From Balanoglossus misakiensis (taxonomy: Eukaryota > Hemichordata), in contig CM082578.2 in assembly GCA_040954595.2 (NCBI GenBank), positions 9,920,001-9,984,000 on the forward strand: DNA of 64,000 nucleotides, given 5' to 3'. The translations under genes and the position numbers were made by a program. The notes beneath the pieces are model-generated. The model did not search any database. It saw only the letters and a program-made list of their open reading frames with translations, and was not told the origin of the DNA. Shown piece by piece: positions 1 to 11,885 of the stretch. Each line of letters starts with the position of its first letter. Position 1 is the stretch's first letter.

Positions 1-1225
1 TGAACAACAAGTTTTCAAATGTGCTGGGTATTATGTGTTGAGAATGTGTGTTTGCACCCGTACGAATACCATGTATGTAAATAATAGGGGGCCAATTGTC
101 TACAATTCTCATCGAATGTAACGCATGTATGATTAACACACAGTAACAGGTATTGGAAATGGCAAACCGTTATATTACACAATTATATATTATAAATGTC
201 AAAACTAAAATGTATTTGCACTGCTGTATGCGAATGCTGTTTACTTCAGAACATGTTTACGAAGACTTATTGGCGTACCAGGCAAGCCTTGTACTTGGCA
301 TTCGCTTAGACGATGATCCTTGCATGAATGCTTGAATCGTGAGGCACCCAGATCACGATTCATTTCGTGTACTAAAACAGGGTGTACACACTTTGACGTA
401 CTTTTTGGAAGATACATCGTCACTGCATGGTATCAATGCCCTCAAATGTTGGCACGTTCATCTCCACAAGGGCAAGTACACTTGACCTCGCTGCCTATGT
501 GTCGACCAAAACGTGCAAACCGGTATGTATGGGAGGATGTCGGGGCAGGTAGACCCATGATAGTTGTCATCTGTCCGTTTGACCCAATTGTCCCAATTTC
601 GGTCCCACTTCTATATCAAGGAGAACATGCCGACTTTGAAGGAAGTTACTTTATATGTTAAAAAGAATGGATGTGAATAGATATAACAATGTCTTATTTT
701 AGGTTTACGTATACAGCAGTCGTTAGCCAGCGTTGGCTAATAAACTAACGGGAGGGGGGAGAATCAGGTGGTCACCACATTTGTTTTAATGAAACTAGTT
801 TTACGAGAAAGTTATTTCACCCAATATTGAATTCTACACCAAGCTTAATTACAATTCGTCGATTTCCGAATTTTTATTAAAATGCAAGTGATGAAAATCC
901 CACTTGCCGGATATTAGCAGTGGAATACAGCGTCCTGATGAATATGTTCAAAAAGTCACCTGGTTGGCAGATTTACTTTAATCGAATTTATTTTCGAAGA
1001 AATATCTCCGCTTGCTGTAATCACCCTTTCTATTGGGTTAGATTGTGACGCCTTGTTATAAAATTATAAATTATCTCCGGAACGCGTAGGCTGCATGTGT
1101 CAGAGGCGGGGGACAGTGCATGTGTACCGTCACGGAAACATTAGTTTGTTATCAAGAATTCAGATACTAGTACTCAACGGTTCAATGCTCAAAGCAAAGG
1201 TGACACCCCCGTTTGGAATATATTC
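1..1225. other. Upstream non-genic stretch
   Basis: I see no gene here. The longest open frame (320-661, plus strand) has no recognisable domain, no flanking splice signals and no coding-like composition. The stretch is AT-rich and holds the presumed upstream region of the lectin gene. Confidence 0.5.
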
Positions 1226-1234
1226 CATAAATAG
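1226..1234 (+). promoter_or_regulatory. TATA-like element of the lectin gene
   Basis: CATAAATAG lies about 70 bases upstream of a good splice donor (AAG|GTAAGT at 1297/1298). A pyrimidine-rich acceptor ending at 1561 lies just before the lectin start codon. This fits a short non-coding first exon (about 1257-1297) followed by a 5' UTR intron (1298-1561). The assignment rests on spacing and consensus only. Confidence 0.3.
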
Positions 1235-1578
1235 CAGTGTTCTCACTTAAGTACCAATCGTCTGAGAAAAACAGTTTGGTTGGCACTACTTTATAAGGTA
1301 AGTTATGACACTGCAATGCGAACCGATATGTTTCTGTGGGTCTTTTTCGTTCTTTTTCGTATATGCCTGGCTATGCAACGACTTTCAAAATCGCCTCTAT
1401 CGTTTCCGAACGATTTGAAATAGTTCACTTCTCCTTCTATGTAAAGTGTATACCACAAATTGCCTTCCCGCAATTTCGTTGATTTTTTGTTCGAAGTCCG
1501 TTCACTTTTGAAAAGGGGATTCAAGTGAAAGAGATCGCCCATTTTATTCTTGACTTCACAGACACGATCGTCGCAAAA

Positions 1579-3174
1579 ATGGATCTGAAAATAGCCCTCC
1601 TCTTCTTGCTTGGTGCAGTTTACGTCACGGGAAAGGTGAGTTTATCTTTGTATCTGTGTATTTGATATCTTTGTCGATACATCCCAGCTATACAAACTAT
1701 CACACTATCATCACTTCAGCTAGATTACTGCTACATGTATATACCGATCACTGTTTGTGCCTTCTTTAGTAATAAATGTTTGTTCTATTCCTTTCTATGA
1801 CATCTTGGCTCCAGGAATGTGTTGGTAAGTATCACACGGATTCATAGTTTATACTTCACCAGTTGGTTTCATCAAATTTTATGCAGACATTCTAGATGTC
1901 TCATACCAATACTGTCGTGGCGCTCACCGCACCATCGACTATCGTCAACATACACAAATTATTGGATTTCATTTCGCTCAGACAGTACATTTCCTTCTTC
2001 GACAGATTCCTTCTGTTTCTGTAAGAAATTCGAAGTGCATTGTGAAATGCCCGCGGACGCCAACACCGGTGACTTGACGTACCAGGAATTTGCGGCAGCT
2101 CAGTGTGCCGAACGCGGCGGCCGTCTGGCCAACCTGGCCGACGAAGAGGTCGACACCGCGCTGAGAACGTTCATCCAGAACAAGGGTCTCGGTGGTTCTC
2201 CCTGCATTCAAAACTTCGGGTTCTTCTTCGGTCTGAACGACATCGACGTGGAGGGGACGCACGTATGGAGCAACGGTAACCCGTTGTGTCCAGGCAGTTA
2301 CACCAACTGGGCTCCCCATGAGCCGAACAACAACACCAAACGTGACCCCGAGGGACAGGACTGTTCTCAGCTTTGGTAAGCTTCCGCTACACGAATTTTC
2401 TAGCAGCAAATAAAGCCAACACAGGCATGTCTATGTCGATAAAACAGGGTGGCATGCATGCATACCGTATCGAATCGTCCTTATGTGAAGTGTTACTATT
2501 TGCTCCGAATAAGACCCGAGTAATTTCATCGATATGATGCATGTGGAATGTCTGTTGCATTTGTATTTTGAAAGTCCTTGCTTTGGCCTTATCATTACGA
2601 CTGGGCTTATTTAAGGCTTGTTCCATGTTCTCGTGCTCGCTACAAAATATTAATGATTATCACGACAACTTTAATTACCGATCGGCTGTTGTACGTTACT
2701 ATTAGGTACAGATTCGGTTATGATGGCCTGTGGGATGATGAGTACTGCAATGCTAGACCCAAAGGATACATCTGTGAGATTTCGAGTAAGTATAAATTTA
2801 TTATGATTAAGAAACACCCCAGTCTGTATATGCACAAACTAGAGACGTAAGTTAGAATGTTATCATACATGCATAAGCGATATAAAATCCAAAACGATAT
2901 ACAACCATTGAATATAATTGAATTAATGAAGCTGTATGGTATCATAAGTATTCCGTATTATCTGTAGTTAGATTTTCGAATTTGAAAATGTACACGTTAA
3001 ACACAGTCGCACATTGTATACATGTATCTACCTACCAACCCTAACAACCACCCCAAACAGAGAAACAAAAACAACTAAACAACCACTCAAAACAAGCAAA
3101 CAAACAAAAAACAAACAAACAAACAAGCAAACACAGAAAGACTGACAAACAAACAAACAAACAAACAAACAGGC

Positions 3175-3231
<57 letters not shown>

Positions 3232-3311
3232 CTATACTAGGTCCCAATGTTGGCATTAAACGATAACTATTTAATCTTGCAGGCAATTGCTGTTGCAGTA
3301 AAGCTCCATAA
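1579..3311 (+). CDS. Secreted C-type lectin, mannose-type CTLD
   Basis: Predicted small secreted C-type lectin of about 181 residues. Exons: 1579-1635, 1815-1824, 2006-2375, 2706-2785 and 3283-3311. All junctions are GT-AG and the summed length is a multiple of three. Exon 1 encodes a signal peptide (MDLKIALLFLLGAVYVTG). Exon 2 is a 10-base microexon. Exons 3 and 4 carry one C-type lectin domain: the helix region around AQCAERGGRLANL, then EPN within WAPHEPNNN, then LWDDEYC and the closing Cys of GYICEIS. EPN plus a WND-like WDD is the Ca2+-dependent mannose/GlcNAc-type signature in this family. The last exon adds SNCCCSKAP and a stop. No membrane segment is seen, so it is probably a soluble pattern-recognition or mucosal lectin. 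The exon 3 acceptor could instead be at 1982, which is in the same phase and adds eight residues. The microexon and last exon are the least certain parts. Confidence 0.75.
3061..3230. repeat. (CAAA)n/(CAGA)n microsatellite in lectin intron 4
   Basis: Imperfect CAAA repeats (about 3083-3170) run into a clean CAGA tract (about 3171-3230). The tract lies in the last lectin intron. It generates a spurious long Cys/Leu/Val-rich open frame on the minus strand. Confidence 0.9.
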
Positions 3312-3516
3312 GTACTGACCATGCATGTGGAGTACCGAAACCGATGGAAATTTCAACTACCGAAATGTTTTGTGAATCCTTTCCTGGATTAACTTACTTT
3401 TGAATTAATGAGATGTAAAATTATCAATGTAATTTTGTGTTCGAACAAACGTACTATTCTAACAAAACATTCATGTTGTTTGCTGGAATGTTCTTCTCAA
3501 GCGTGTATTATTTACA

Positions 3517-3522
3517 ATTAAA
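3517..3522 (+). terminator. Poly(A) signal of the lectin gene
   Basis: ATTAAA lies about 206 bases after the lectin stop codon. It is the first good polyadenylation hexamer on this strand before the convergent transporter gene. Confidence 0.4.
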
Positions 3523-3549
3523 GAAATGAAGTACACAAGTAAATGAGAC

Positions 3550-3555
3550 TTTATT
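3550..3555 (-). terminator. Poly(A) signal of the SLC5 transporter
   Basis: AATAAA on the minus strand lies about 70 bases past the transporter stop codon (3623-3625). Cleavage 15-30 bases further would put this transcript end within the presumed 3' end of the convergent lectin mRNA. Confidence 0.55.
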
Positions 3556-3622
3556 ACTCAGCACGCATGATCTTCATTTAGCAATTTTTGCAAACACAAA
3601 GCAGACAGTCACTTGTTGGATA

Positions 3623-6204
3623 TTACAATCGCTGTTCTTCTGCCGTTTGCGTTGATTCGGCCTTCTGTAATATGCAAATAGATGGGCAAAATTCTTGATC
3701 ATACATGTACATGTAATGTCGCCCAGCTAAATACAGTATTAAGTCAACAAGAAACATGCCGGTATCGTTCAACATACATGTATTGTAAGATAAACACATA
3801 CCATTTCTTTTTCATTGAAGCAAATCTTCTCGTTGGATGTGGATACATCTTTTTCATATTTCCAATCGTTGGGTAGGATGCAGCAGCATGTTTTATCAAC
3901 CAGTGGTGACATCAGTGAAGGCTTGATGGTGGGAGGATCAATGCATCCTGTATAATAGTAAAGCAGTGTTGAATCACCACGTTAAATAAACTAAAGCTTT
4001 TGTCTTGCCTGAGCTTCAAAGAACACGTGAATGGCATCGGATTTCCCCCTCTTCACCAATTACTTCAATGTCATATACATCAAACTGCCACCATGCTTTA
4101 TGTTAATCATCCTGCAGCCTGCAGGATGTTCCGGTTCTTAATCAAGTCGTGGATGTCGTGTAGAAAATGTGTGCAAGCAAGCAGCATAGACACCTCTATG
4201 GTCAACTCTGTTTTTAAAAACACACAGATGCTTCCTTACCGGTGAGCCAACTGATCAGCAGACCAACAACCAGTGTCACCGTCAGTTCCAATGGACTGTA
4301 CCACAAGTACGACATATTCAGGAACCTGGCAAATCCCAACCTTCATGTACACAATGAAGAATGTTAACTTACAGTCGTGAAAAATGGCGATTCTCTGTTA
4401 TACCTTCACTACTTCTTTATTTAAATGAATGATTATTGGTGTAGGATGGATGAAAATGATACCACGTAAAACTAGTTTACTTACTCAACATCAGATAGTT
4501 CACTCAAAGTTGCGGTTGTCGTCAGCATCATCATCGTCGAATCACCGGCGTACGTTGGTGTGATGTCCGTGGCGTTCATCGTCATATTCAGAGCCAAACA
4601 CCCAGCTGTCGATGTGGGAAAACGGGGCCATGACGGTGGATAATAGAACTTTCCCACGGTTATCACCAAGGCGACCGATATCCCAGAGAGTGATCCAGTA
4701 ATGGCTCCCTTGATATAAAAAATGGAGATCTCGATCAGTACATAGATCAATAAGCCAGTCAGTCAGTCAACAATCAATTAATCAATAAACCAATCAATCA
4801 ATCATAAATAAGTTATGGGTCGGCGTGTGTAAACCTGCGGTATTGGCCCAAGAAGCATCAATCGGTTAGAGAACTATTGGAATACTGAAACATACCTAAC
4901 TGTCGCAGGTATGTCCCTTTAATATGTTTTATTGCAACATTTACGTGCTTTCTGCAGGACACTACAAGCTTCCACATTTGAAACCGCAATGATTGTATTC
5001 TGTACTAAACATCAGCTAAAAGGAAACTTACGGTGCTGTTAGCGAATGGGAAGAACAGTCCCATTATGAACATCCCTAACACGGGAGCCAGTATCAGGTT
5101 TCCAAGGGAAATGGCAAGCTGCAACACCAGACCCATGTTGGATACAAGGAGAACCAGGAGCACAGCTATTGCACCGTATACAGCACCTGGAATTGCCAAT
5201 TAAGAAAAGACAATGCTTATACTTCGAGCAATGTTTGAAGAATCACCTCACCAGTCAGGGTTTTCACCACCAACTACATGTCTATCACACCCTGAACGTT
5301 AAACTTGCAGTGCACATGTTATGCTACTCAAGAAGGCAAGGTTAAGGCGACGCACTGGCTGAATATCTCATGCTTTGCAACCCAGTGGGCACATGTGATA
5401 AAACTTACATAGAACCTTCAGAATCAACGTGAGGTGACTCTCGGAGAGACCAGTAGTACATTTGGACGGTTTGATAAAATCTTGTAGAGTGACAGCAGCC
5501 AGCGAATTTAACCCAGACGACAGTGTGCTGCAAAAAATAACACATCGACGAGAGTTATTCTTTTTAACAACTTTCATATTTCATTCTTGCAAGAGATACC
5601 GTGAGATACTGTACTTATATAATGTGGTGTGGTGTGGTGTGCCGGGAAGACAGTAAAAGTGTTACCTTAATGCACCACTGAAAGTTGCAGAGATGAACAA
5701 TCCGCCAAAACCTGGTAGGTGAGAGAACTTGTCCAATATGAAATAGACCATCCTCTGTGAATGAAAAAAATGGCATTTCGAGTTACTCAATCGGTGTAGT
5801 ATGATTTTTGGGGGGAACTAGCACATGCTTTGCTGGTGACCAGGGTGTAATTGCAAAAGATTTTATAGTTGGGTTGTTTACACAAATCTGTTGAAATTAA
5901 AGGCTCTGCTGGAGAGATTTTCATTCTTAGGTCAACTTGGGCCAACTTTACCCTTTGTTTTCAAATAAGGTAGTGCGGTGGTTTCTGGGGCGATAAAGTG
6001 GCATACATGGAAGAAATGACTATGGCTGCTGACAGCAACCCTTCCGAAGTATTCATGGAGACAAACAAACAAACAAACAAACAAACAAACAAACAAACAA
6101 ACAAACAAACAAACAAACAAACAAACAAACAAACAAACAAACAAACAAACAAACAAACAAACAAACAAACAAACAAACAAACAAACAAACAAACAAACAA
6201 ACAA

Positions 6205-6263
<59 letters not shown>

Positions 6264-8473
6264 AAATCAATCACCTGATCTGGAAACTTTATATATCCAG
6301 CCGTCAGCGGATCACAATCTGCATAGGTAGCATACATGACAATTCCACAAAAACACGCCAGGGATATTATAATTAACAATATTGCCGAACCCGTGTACAT
6401 AGCCCTGTATGAAGATTGGTAAAACAATGTCAGAAATTATGTACAATCAAGAATTTGAGTTCATATCATTTAATGAATCTGACCAGTAGCATTAAGGAAA
6501 AATCAATACCTATACAAAGTGTGTATTTCAAGCATTTGAAGTAGAAAAGCAAAGAACTTACTTTTGGGCTTCTCTTACACTCTTACAGCTCAGGAAGCGC
6601 TGAGCTGTTGCTTGGCTGACCGAAAACGTGGGGAAAACGCCAAGTGTATAACCTATAAATATCGTCCATATTGTGTGACGCACGGTTGGGTCCAAGCTCC
6701 AGCTAAAATCAAAATTTACCATTAGGAGGATAGAATTGAATAGAAGTAATTGGGCTTCCATTCTTCATAAAATACAAGGTATACCAGTTACCACATCGTC
6801 CATTGACTACTGACATCATACCCGTAGCCGTGTGACGTATAATTTTACATGATAAGAATTAAAAAAATCAATCACAAGCGTGATATACTATGTGTGGTAT
6901 CAGGAGTCTTACTCTGCAAAGTAGATTCGGCCACTGTCTTCAGCGATCTGCCAAGCCACCTGTCCACCCCCGAGATCCATGCAGCCCTGTATAATCACCG
7001 CCAATACTCCCGAAAACATGATCAAAGCTTGGAGAACATCAGTCCAGACAACAGCCTTCATACCACCCTGTAAAATAATATTCCATTTGAAGAGTGTGAA
7101 CAAAAACTTAGAAGGAATAAACCTTCTTTTCTTCAAGAAAAATCTAAATTGGTAGTGTTAGTATAGTTTTTCTGTTGTTTTTTTGCTTATTTAATTAAAT
7201 ATTTTGATCGATCGCTCAAACTACAGCTACGATATACACATTGAATCGCATGGAAATTTTTGGCTAACGTACCATAGCCGTTTAAACGAAGGTAACTTCT
7301 TTCGTATACATATACATATACAGACTTATTTTTCTTTCTCGAATGACAACAGTTTATGATGTGATTAGTAAAGTGATTGGATTGCGCCCACTGTCACCCT
7401 CAAGGCATACAATATTTCCTGTGTTGCCTGATGAAATGTCGACATAAAAGTATATGTTCTTTAGAATTGCACCTACCACAGCCGTGTAGAACGTGCAGAC
7501 AGCACCAACAGTGACCACTGATACCCAAACATTTAGACCCGAGACCGCACTCAGAGCTAGTGATGGCGCGTAAACAGCCACGGAGAGGTAGAACGTCTGA
7601 AAACGAGTGTATGAGATTTATTCTTCTACAATGGAAACAACGGGACACGAACTCACATCTGATGTGCAAATTGTACACATGACATGTTACATTCATGTTC
7701 AGGACAGAAATCTCTAAAATGAGAGTTTTTCCCCAAAATTCTATTGCCTGCAAACAACATGATGATGCAAGATGCATATCTAAGAATCCTCCAGATAATA
7801 CTGTTTGATGGTTGAGTGTCCCGGATGTTAAAATTCTGGTCAGGCGTTTTAAGAATTCTCATAACCATGCGGTGGTCCAGGTACAAAGTTGTGATTGCTA
7901 ATTTTTCAAGGTGCCTGTGTGTTAAATGTATATACTTTACCTTGTACAGAATGTAGAGGGCAGTACAGAGCATTCTCGCACCATTGTTGAAACGAAGTTG
8001 CAAATACTATAGGGGAAAACAATATTGAAATAGGTAAGCATACAGAAAGTGATTTGACATTGTGTTTGCATTTAGTCCGGCGTTTTGAGTCGTTCTGGTG
8101 TATGTAGACAGAAATATAACAGGCGGCCTACCTCGAAAATGCTTGTAATACCGAGCTTGTAGAAGACGGGCAGAAAGAAGTGCGCAGCGACTGGGACACT
8201 GAAAAAGTATGTCCATATTGTCATCCAGTATATCCAACCATAGGTAAACACTTCGGACGGCATGCCGAGTATCGTTATGGCTGAAACGAAACTCGCCATC
8301 AGAGAGAAGGAAACTGGCACGAAGCTCATCTGGCGGTCGGCGAGAAGGTATTCCTTGGTTGTTTTCTGCTTCTTTCCAAAACATCCATAGTACAGCCCTA
8401 TGACGATAGATAGCAGAAGAACCAACCCAAATACCACATAGTCCACCACCTGAAATCCAAGTATGCCGTCCAT
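3623..8473 (-). CDS. SLC5-family sodium-coupled monocarboxylate transporter-like protein
   Basis: Complete 13-exon gene encoding 604 residues, close to vertebrate SLC5A8/SLC5A12 (about 610). Coding exons in order: 8473-8132, 8006-7941, 7596-7477, 7067-6913, 6702-6562, 6404-6275, 5754-5666, 5527-5409, 5186-5032, 4708-4485, 4325-4240, 3947-3802 and 3664-3623. All junctions are GT-AG and phase-consistent. The ATG at 8473 has a strong context (aagATGg); a pyrimidine-poor acceptor just upstream hints at a 5' UTR intron. Exon 1 holds TM1 (VVDYVVFGLVLLLSIVIGLY) and the SMCT/SMVT-type stretch EYLLADRQMSFVPVSFSLMA. Later exons give the remaining helices, and exon 10 has a sequon-rich loop (NMTMNATD). 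The family uses the Na+ gradient to move short monocarboxylates, biotin-like anions or iodide at the apical membrane. Which substrate applies here cannot be read from sequence. The C terminus ends TAEEQRL. Confidence 0.9.
6060..6263. repeat. (ACAA)n then (ATAA)n microsatellite in a transporter intron
   Basis: About 143 bases of perfect ACAA repeats pass directly into about 60 bases of ATAA. The array ends only about 12 bases from the splice donor of transporter exon 6 (6275). It generates several spurious overlapping open frames on both strands. Confidence 0.95.
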
Positions 8474-8479
8474 CTTCAC

Positions 8480-10080
8480 CCTTCCTTCCTGTACTACAAA
8501 ACAGTGAATCGGCTGTCAACAATATCACATGATTGGTCTGAACTGCGGCATATGGGTGCATGGCTACCGTTTCCAGGACGGTTTTACAGTTTCTTAGGTA
8601 CCCCTGTAATTGTATATGCAGTGGCGAAACTTTACAACAAGGTGTCGCATTGTTTGCTACCATAACGCTTCCAACCCTGACCTCACTCTAAACCCTTGGG
8701 CAGTGACCCAGTTCACCGCGGCGTTGTATTGTTAGATTCAAAGTGAAATCACTTCGTTGCCCTCAACCTAAATACCAAGGGCAACCTTCTGTCGGTGTCT
8801 GTACAACACTGACAACGTCGATAATGATGTGTGAATACTGTCACGTATAAGTCTATATACGTTTTATGTCCCCAGTCTAAATGCCCGTTGCGTTCGTATG
8901 TGATACACAACGCAAGACAACTGAAGTACATGAAACATAGCGAATATATGTACATGTGTAAACATTGCGTTTATATTGCTGTAGTTTTTTACTTAGTTTA
9001 TCCGAGGTCAAAAGTTAACATTTTATTGTATTTGTAGACATTATACCAGTCCATTTAGGAAAACACTGTAGAAGTTGTTGCACGGATGGTCTTGGTGTCT
9101 GTTTGCAAATACATAGCTCTAATAAATAAGACAAATACTTTCGGAAAATGTTAGACTGTGCACACAAATATGTGTTTGACACAATGCCGCAGCGGTAAAC
9201 TGTGTGAATAACTCAATAATCCTGTCCCCGACCTTTCGAACGGACTTGGGAGTGACGTGAAATGTTATAAAGTTCCACATAGCGGCGGGCAGCATATGTG
9301 TTTCTGTTTATCAGAGATCGTGTTAGTTTTATCACCCTGACACAAAATAACTCTCCGAAATTGGCTTTTTTCATTAAAAAAATCCAACTTTCTGGTCGCA
9401 ATCACATTTATACCTGCCGGAATCGCGGTAAACCGAAAAGACACAAAGTAAAAATCTTACCGCTGCCTCTTCACCTGACTGAGGACTGCTGAAAGAAGGT
9501 GTTGCTAATTATATATGCAAGGCAAGGGGTGAACCATTTTGCATCATGGGGGTCTGGAGGTTTGGGACTGTACAGGATTATTTGCTTATAGCGCCCGCCG
9601 AATCTTTTTGAGTTCCACATTTGTCGACCGTCATGATTTAAGTGCAAAATTTAAATACATCTTTTCCCCATGTCATGAGATAAAAGTTATGTTTCTAGAG
9701 TAACGCACTACCATTTTATGAGCTCGCTTTTGTGTTTTTACTTTTGAGTCTGGGAGTCTAGAAGGGTCTGTCCCTCCACATGCTTTTGTTCTTCCTATGT
9801 TCTGATGGCTTGGCTTACGAACCATCAATTGTGCTGTGATTTCGATTTGCATCGAACTGATTGTTGCTATCTGTATATCCCCGACGCCTGACCCCAATGC
9901 CATCAATGCACAACGTCTAAAAACTGTACACTTCTTTATTCGTTTTCGCCATGCAATTGGCAGAAACTTTCACCCTTGCAATCATGTTATGACAGAAAGG
10001 GCGAAGTCAGTGGTTTTCCTTTTATAAAAAGTATTTAATGGCTATTCGCTATACTAACAAAATTAAGTTGCAGGTAAAAA
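8480..10080. other. Intergenic: upstream of the SLC5 gene
   Basis: No gene recognised. The stretch presumably contains the transporter promoter and any 5' UTR exon. Several open frames of 60-78 codons show no domain, no splice context and no family resemblance. Confidence 0.5.
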
Positions 10081-10102
10081 GGGATTCACAGGTCATAAAA
10101 CA

Positions 10103-10432
10103 ATGAATGCGAACCAAACTGAGCAACACACACAGCACTCAGTATACTCAGCTAGGACTCCAGTCGTGAAGCACACGAGCAGCAAATGTGCAGTAAAGTC
10201 AAAGACTTCCGACGTACAGGAAAGTCTGGTTTCGGTCCGAGTGGTGTGTACTTACAACTCGAAGTCAAACAAAACAGCAGCAAAGTCTGGTTTAGGCCCG
10301 AGTGGTGTGCCTGCACTCACAACTTCTGAAGTCCTTGAAGTCAAACAAAACAGCCTGCAAATAGTCCCAAACAGCAGCACGGAGTCCCCAGCACTGAAGT
10401 TATCGGCACAGTGTCCAGCGAAAAAATAGCAA
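10103..10432 (+). other. Unassigned 108-codon ORF with an imperfect internal repeat
   Basis: The open frame starts at an ATG and encodes a Ser/Thr/Lys/Val-rich, low-complexity-like product with no recognised domain. Its DNA contains two diverged copies of a block running from AAAGTCTGGTTT..GG.CCGAG through GAAGTCAAACAAAACAGC. Copy one is about 10221-10281 and copy two about 10279-10360. It may be a repetitive element rather than a gene. No splice sites or homology support expression. Confidence 0.25.
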
Positions 10433-10613
10433 CCTGACCACATGGTAGCATGTATTTATACATGTCAATCAAATGAATATTCATCAACACCTGGTCACCC
10501 TAAACAAAAGAAATGTCACTAGCCAGTAAAGATGACCTCATCATCACAAGCACATCTACATAAATGTAACATGGCACGTAGTTTAGTTTTGCGAGGGCTT
10601 AGTCAAGGACTAC

Positions 10614-10790
10614 TCAGGCGGCATGCACGTACAGCTCGATAAACGGGTCCCATCCATCTGAGTCCTGGATCAAGCAATTACGGGTGGCATGATACAATTT
10701 CGCGGCCACACAGTCCAAGTAGACCCGCATTGCTTTTGCATTGTTCCTGTAGTCCTTTGCCCCGAGCATTACAAACGGCTGAATGAATCG
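10614..10790 (-). pseudogene. Orphan exon-like ORF, possible gene or transposon fragment
   Basis: The minus-strand frame reads QPFVMLGAKDYRNNAKAMRV, then an aromatic and charged stretch ending DPFIELYVHAA and a stop. It looks coding: a helical amphipathic pattern, no low complexity and a natural stop. A second coding-like block lies just upstream on the same strand (about 10850-10925, LTSHCDLAQHIVTPALKE) and ends at a donor-like GAG|GTAAAC. I do not recognise the family, and no start codon or complete structure is visible. It could be a broken gene, a retro-copy or part of a transposon. Confidence 0.3.
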
Positions 10791-11350
10791 TGTTTGGGGG
10801 AGGGGACTCACATCTAAATATACTAGTGTTTTGACAGTTTACCTCTTTCAATGCGGGTGTTACGATGTGCTGCGCAAGGTCACAGTGACTGGTCAGCACG
10901 ATATTGACCGCTCTTTGACATGTGCACCGTCACACACCGTCTCGGTGCTTAGCACAAAATGGCATAATTCTTGCAGCCATACTCATGTACTTTCGGTCAG
11001 TTGCAAAGACAACCCCGAACAATCAACAAAGCACTCGAAACAGTCAAGTTCGTGAAATATAACAGCTCATACACATTCAGTGGAATAAGGGATCCCAAAT
11101 GATACAAAGGTACAAGTATTTTTAATCAAAAAAATTGTTTAACAACGATTGTTTTGCATTCTAAAGAAGCGTTAAAAATGACATACCAATATAGACAACC
11201 AAAAATATTTATACAGCGTCGAGATCATGCCGACTGAAATCCCTATAGTAGCTGCAACAGTTTTTGTCAAATTCTACACCAATTCTAGTTTCATACAAAG
11301 CTCGTCTTGCATTACGTGGCTAGCAACCCATCGTTAGGTAATTAACCAAA

Positions 11351-11360
11351 TCTCGCGAGA
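11351..11360. promoter_or_regulatory. TCTCGCGAGA palindromic promoter motif
   Basis: A perfect 10-base palindrome is followed directly by another TCTCGC half. In vertebrates this element is enriched in TATA-less housekeeping promoters. It sits in the gap between the transporter 5' side and the peptidase gene 3' end, where no gene start is otherwise visible. Function is inferred from the motif alone. Confidence 0.3.
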
Positions 11361-11773
11361 TCTCGCAATGGCCGGAAAACAATAACCGGTAAATCATCCA
11401 CAAGAATAGGCGCAGCTGATGTTGGGCCCAAAATCCTACACTATACTTCTTCTATCATAAATTGATAAAAAATGTATGAGCTAAAGCAAACAACTAAAGT
11501 ACCTATAAACTGAAATTTGAGAAGACATGAAAGTTACGATTTCGTTTCAAAATGTTAAGTAGCGCAGTACCTTCTTCATACAGAGAATTTAACGAAGATA
11601 TAAAATACTGTAACATACACAATGTAGGCTAATATAAAACACGATGTCAATTGGAAGTTCAGAAAATAAAAGTGATTAAACGCGATGGGAACAGGTTAGT
11701 ACTGCTACAATTTAAGTTGTTATCCAATGAAGGTAATTGCATTTTAAAATATAGTACTGTAGTTGTCCCAACA

Positions 11774-11786
11774 GCCGCCATCTTGG
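11774..11786 (-). promoter_or_regulatory. YY1-type motif (CCAAGATGGCGGC)
   Basis: On the minus strand the sequence matches the extended YY1 consensus AAGATGGCGGC, typical just downstream of transcription starts of housekeeping genes. It lies 150 bases past the 3' end of the giant peptidase gene. With the palindrome 420 bases away, it might mark an unrecognised promoter. Confidence 0.3.
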
Positions 11787-11885
11787 CTCAATTGGTTTGA
11801 TGTGCAAGTTTTTTAACGATTCTAATATTGAAAAAATTACGTTCCCTGAATAAGCCTCTGAGTGAATTACGTGAACAAAAATGAT

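Noticed and set aside
320-661. 113-codon plus-strand frame near the window start
   Set aside because: No domain, no splice or start context, and composition like the surrounding non-coding DNA.
3041-3322. 93-codon Cys/Leu/Val-rich minus-strand frame
   Set aside because: Translation of the CAAA/CAGA repeat in the lectin intron.
5932-6427. Long minus-strand frames rich in Cys-Leu-Phe-Val and the matching plus-strand Lys-Gln-Thr-Asn frame
   Set aside because: They are translations of the ACAA/ATAA microsatellite inside a transporter intron.
8007-8663. 218-codon minus-strand frame overlapping transporter exon 1
   Set aside because: It is a shifted frame of the transporter exon; the real frame gives TM1 and the SMCT signature, and splices at 8132.
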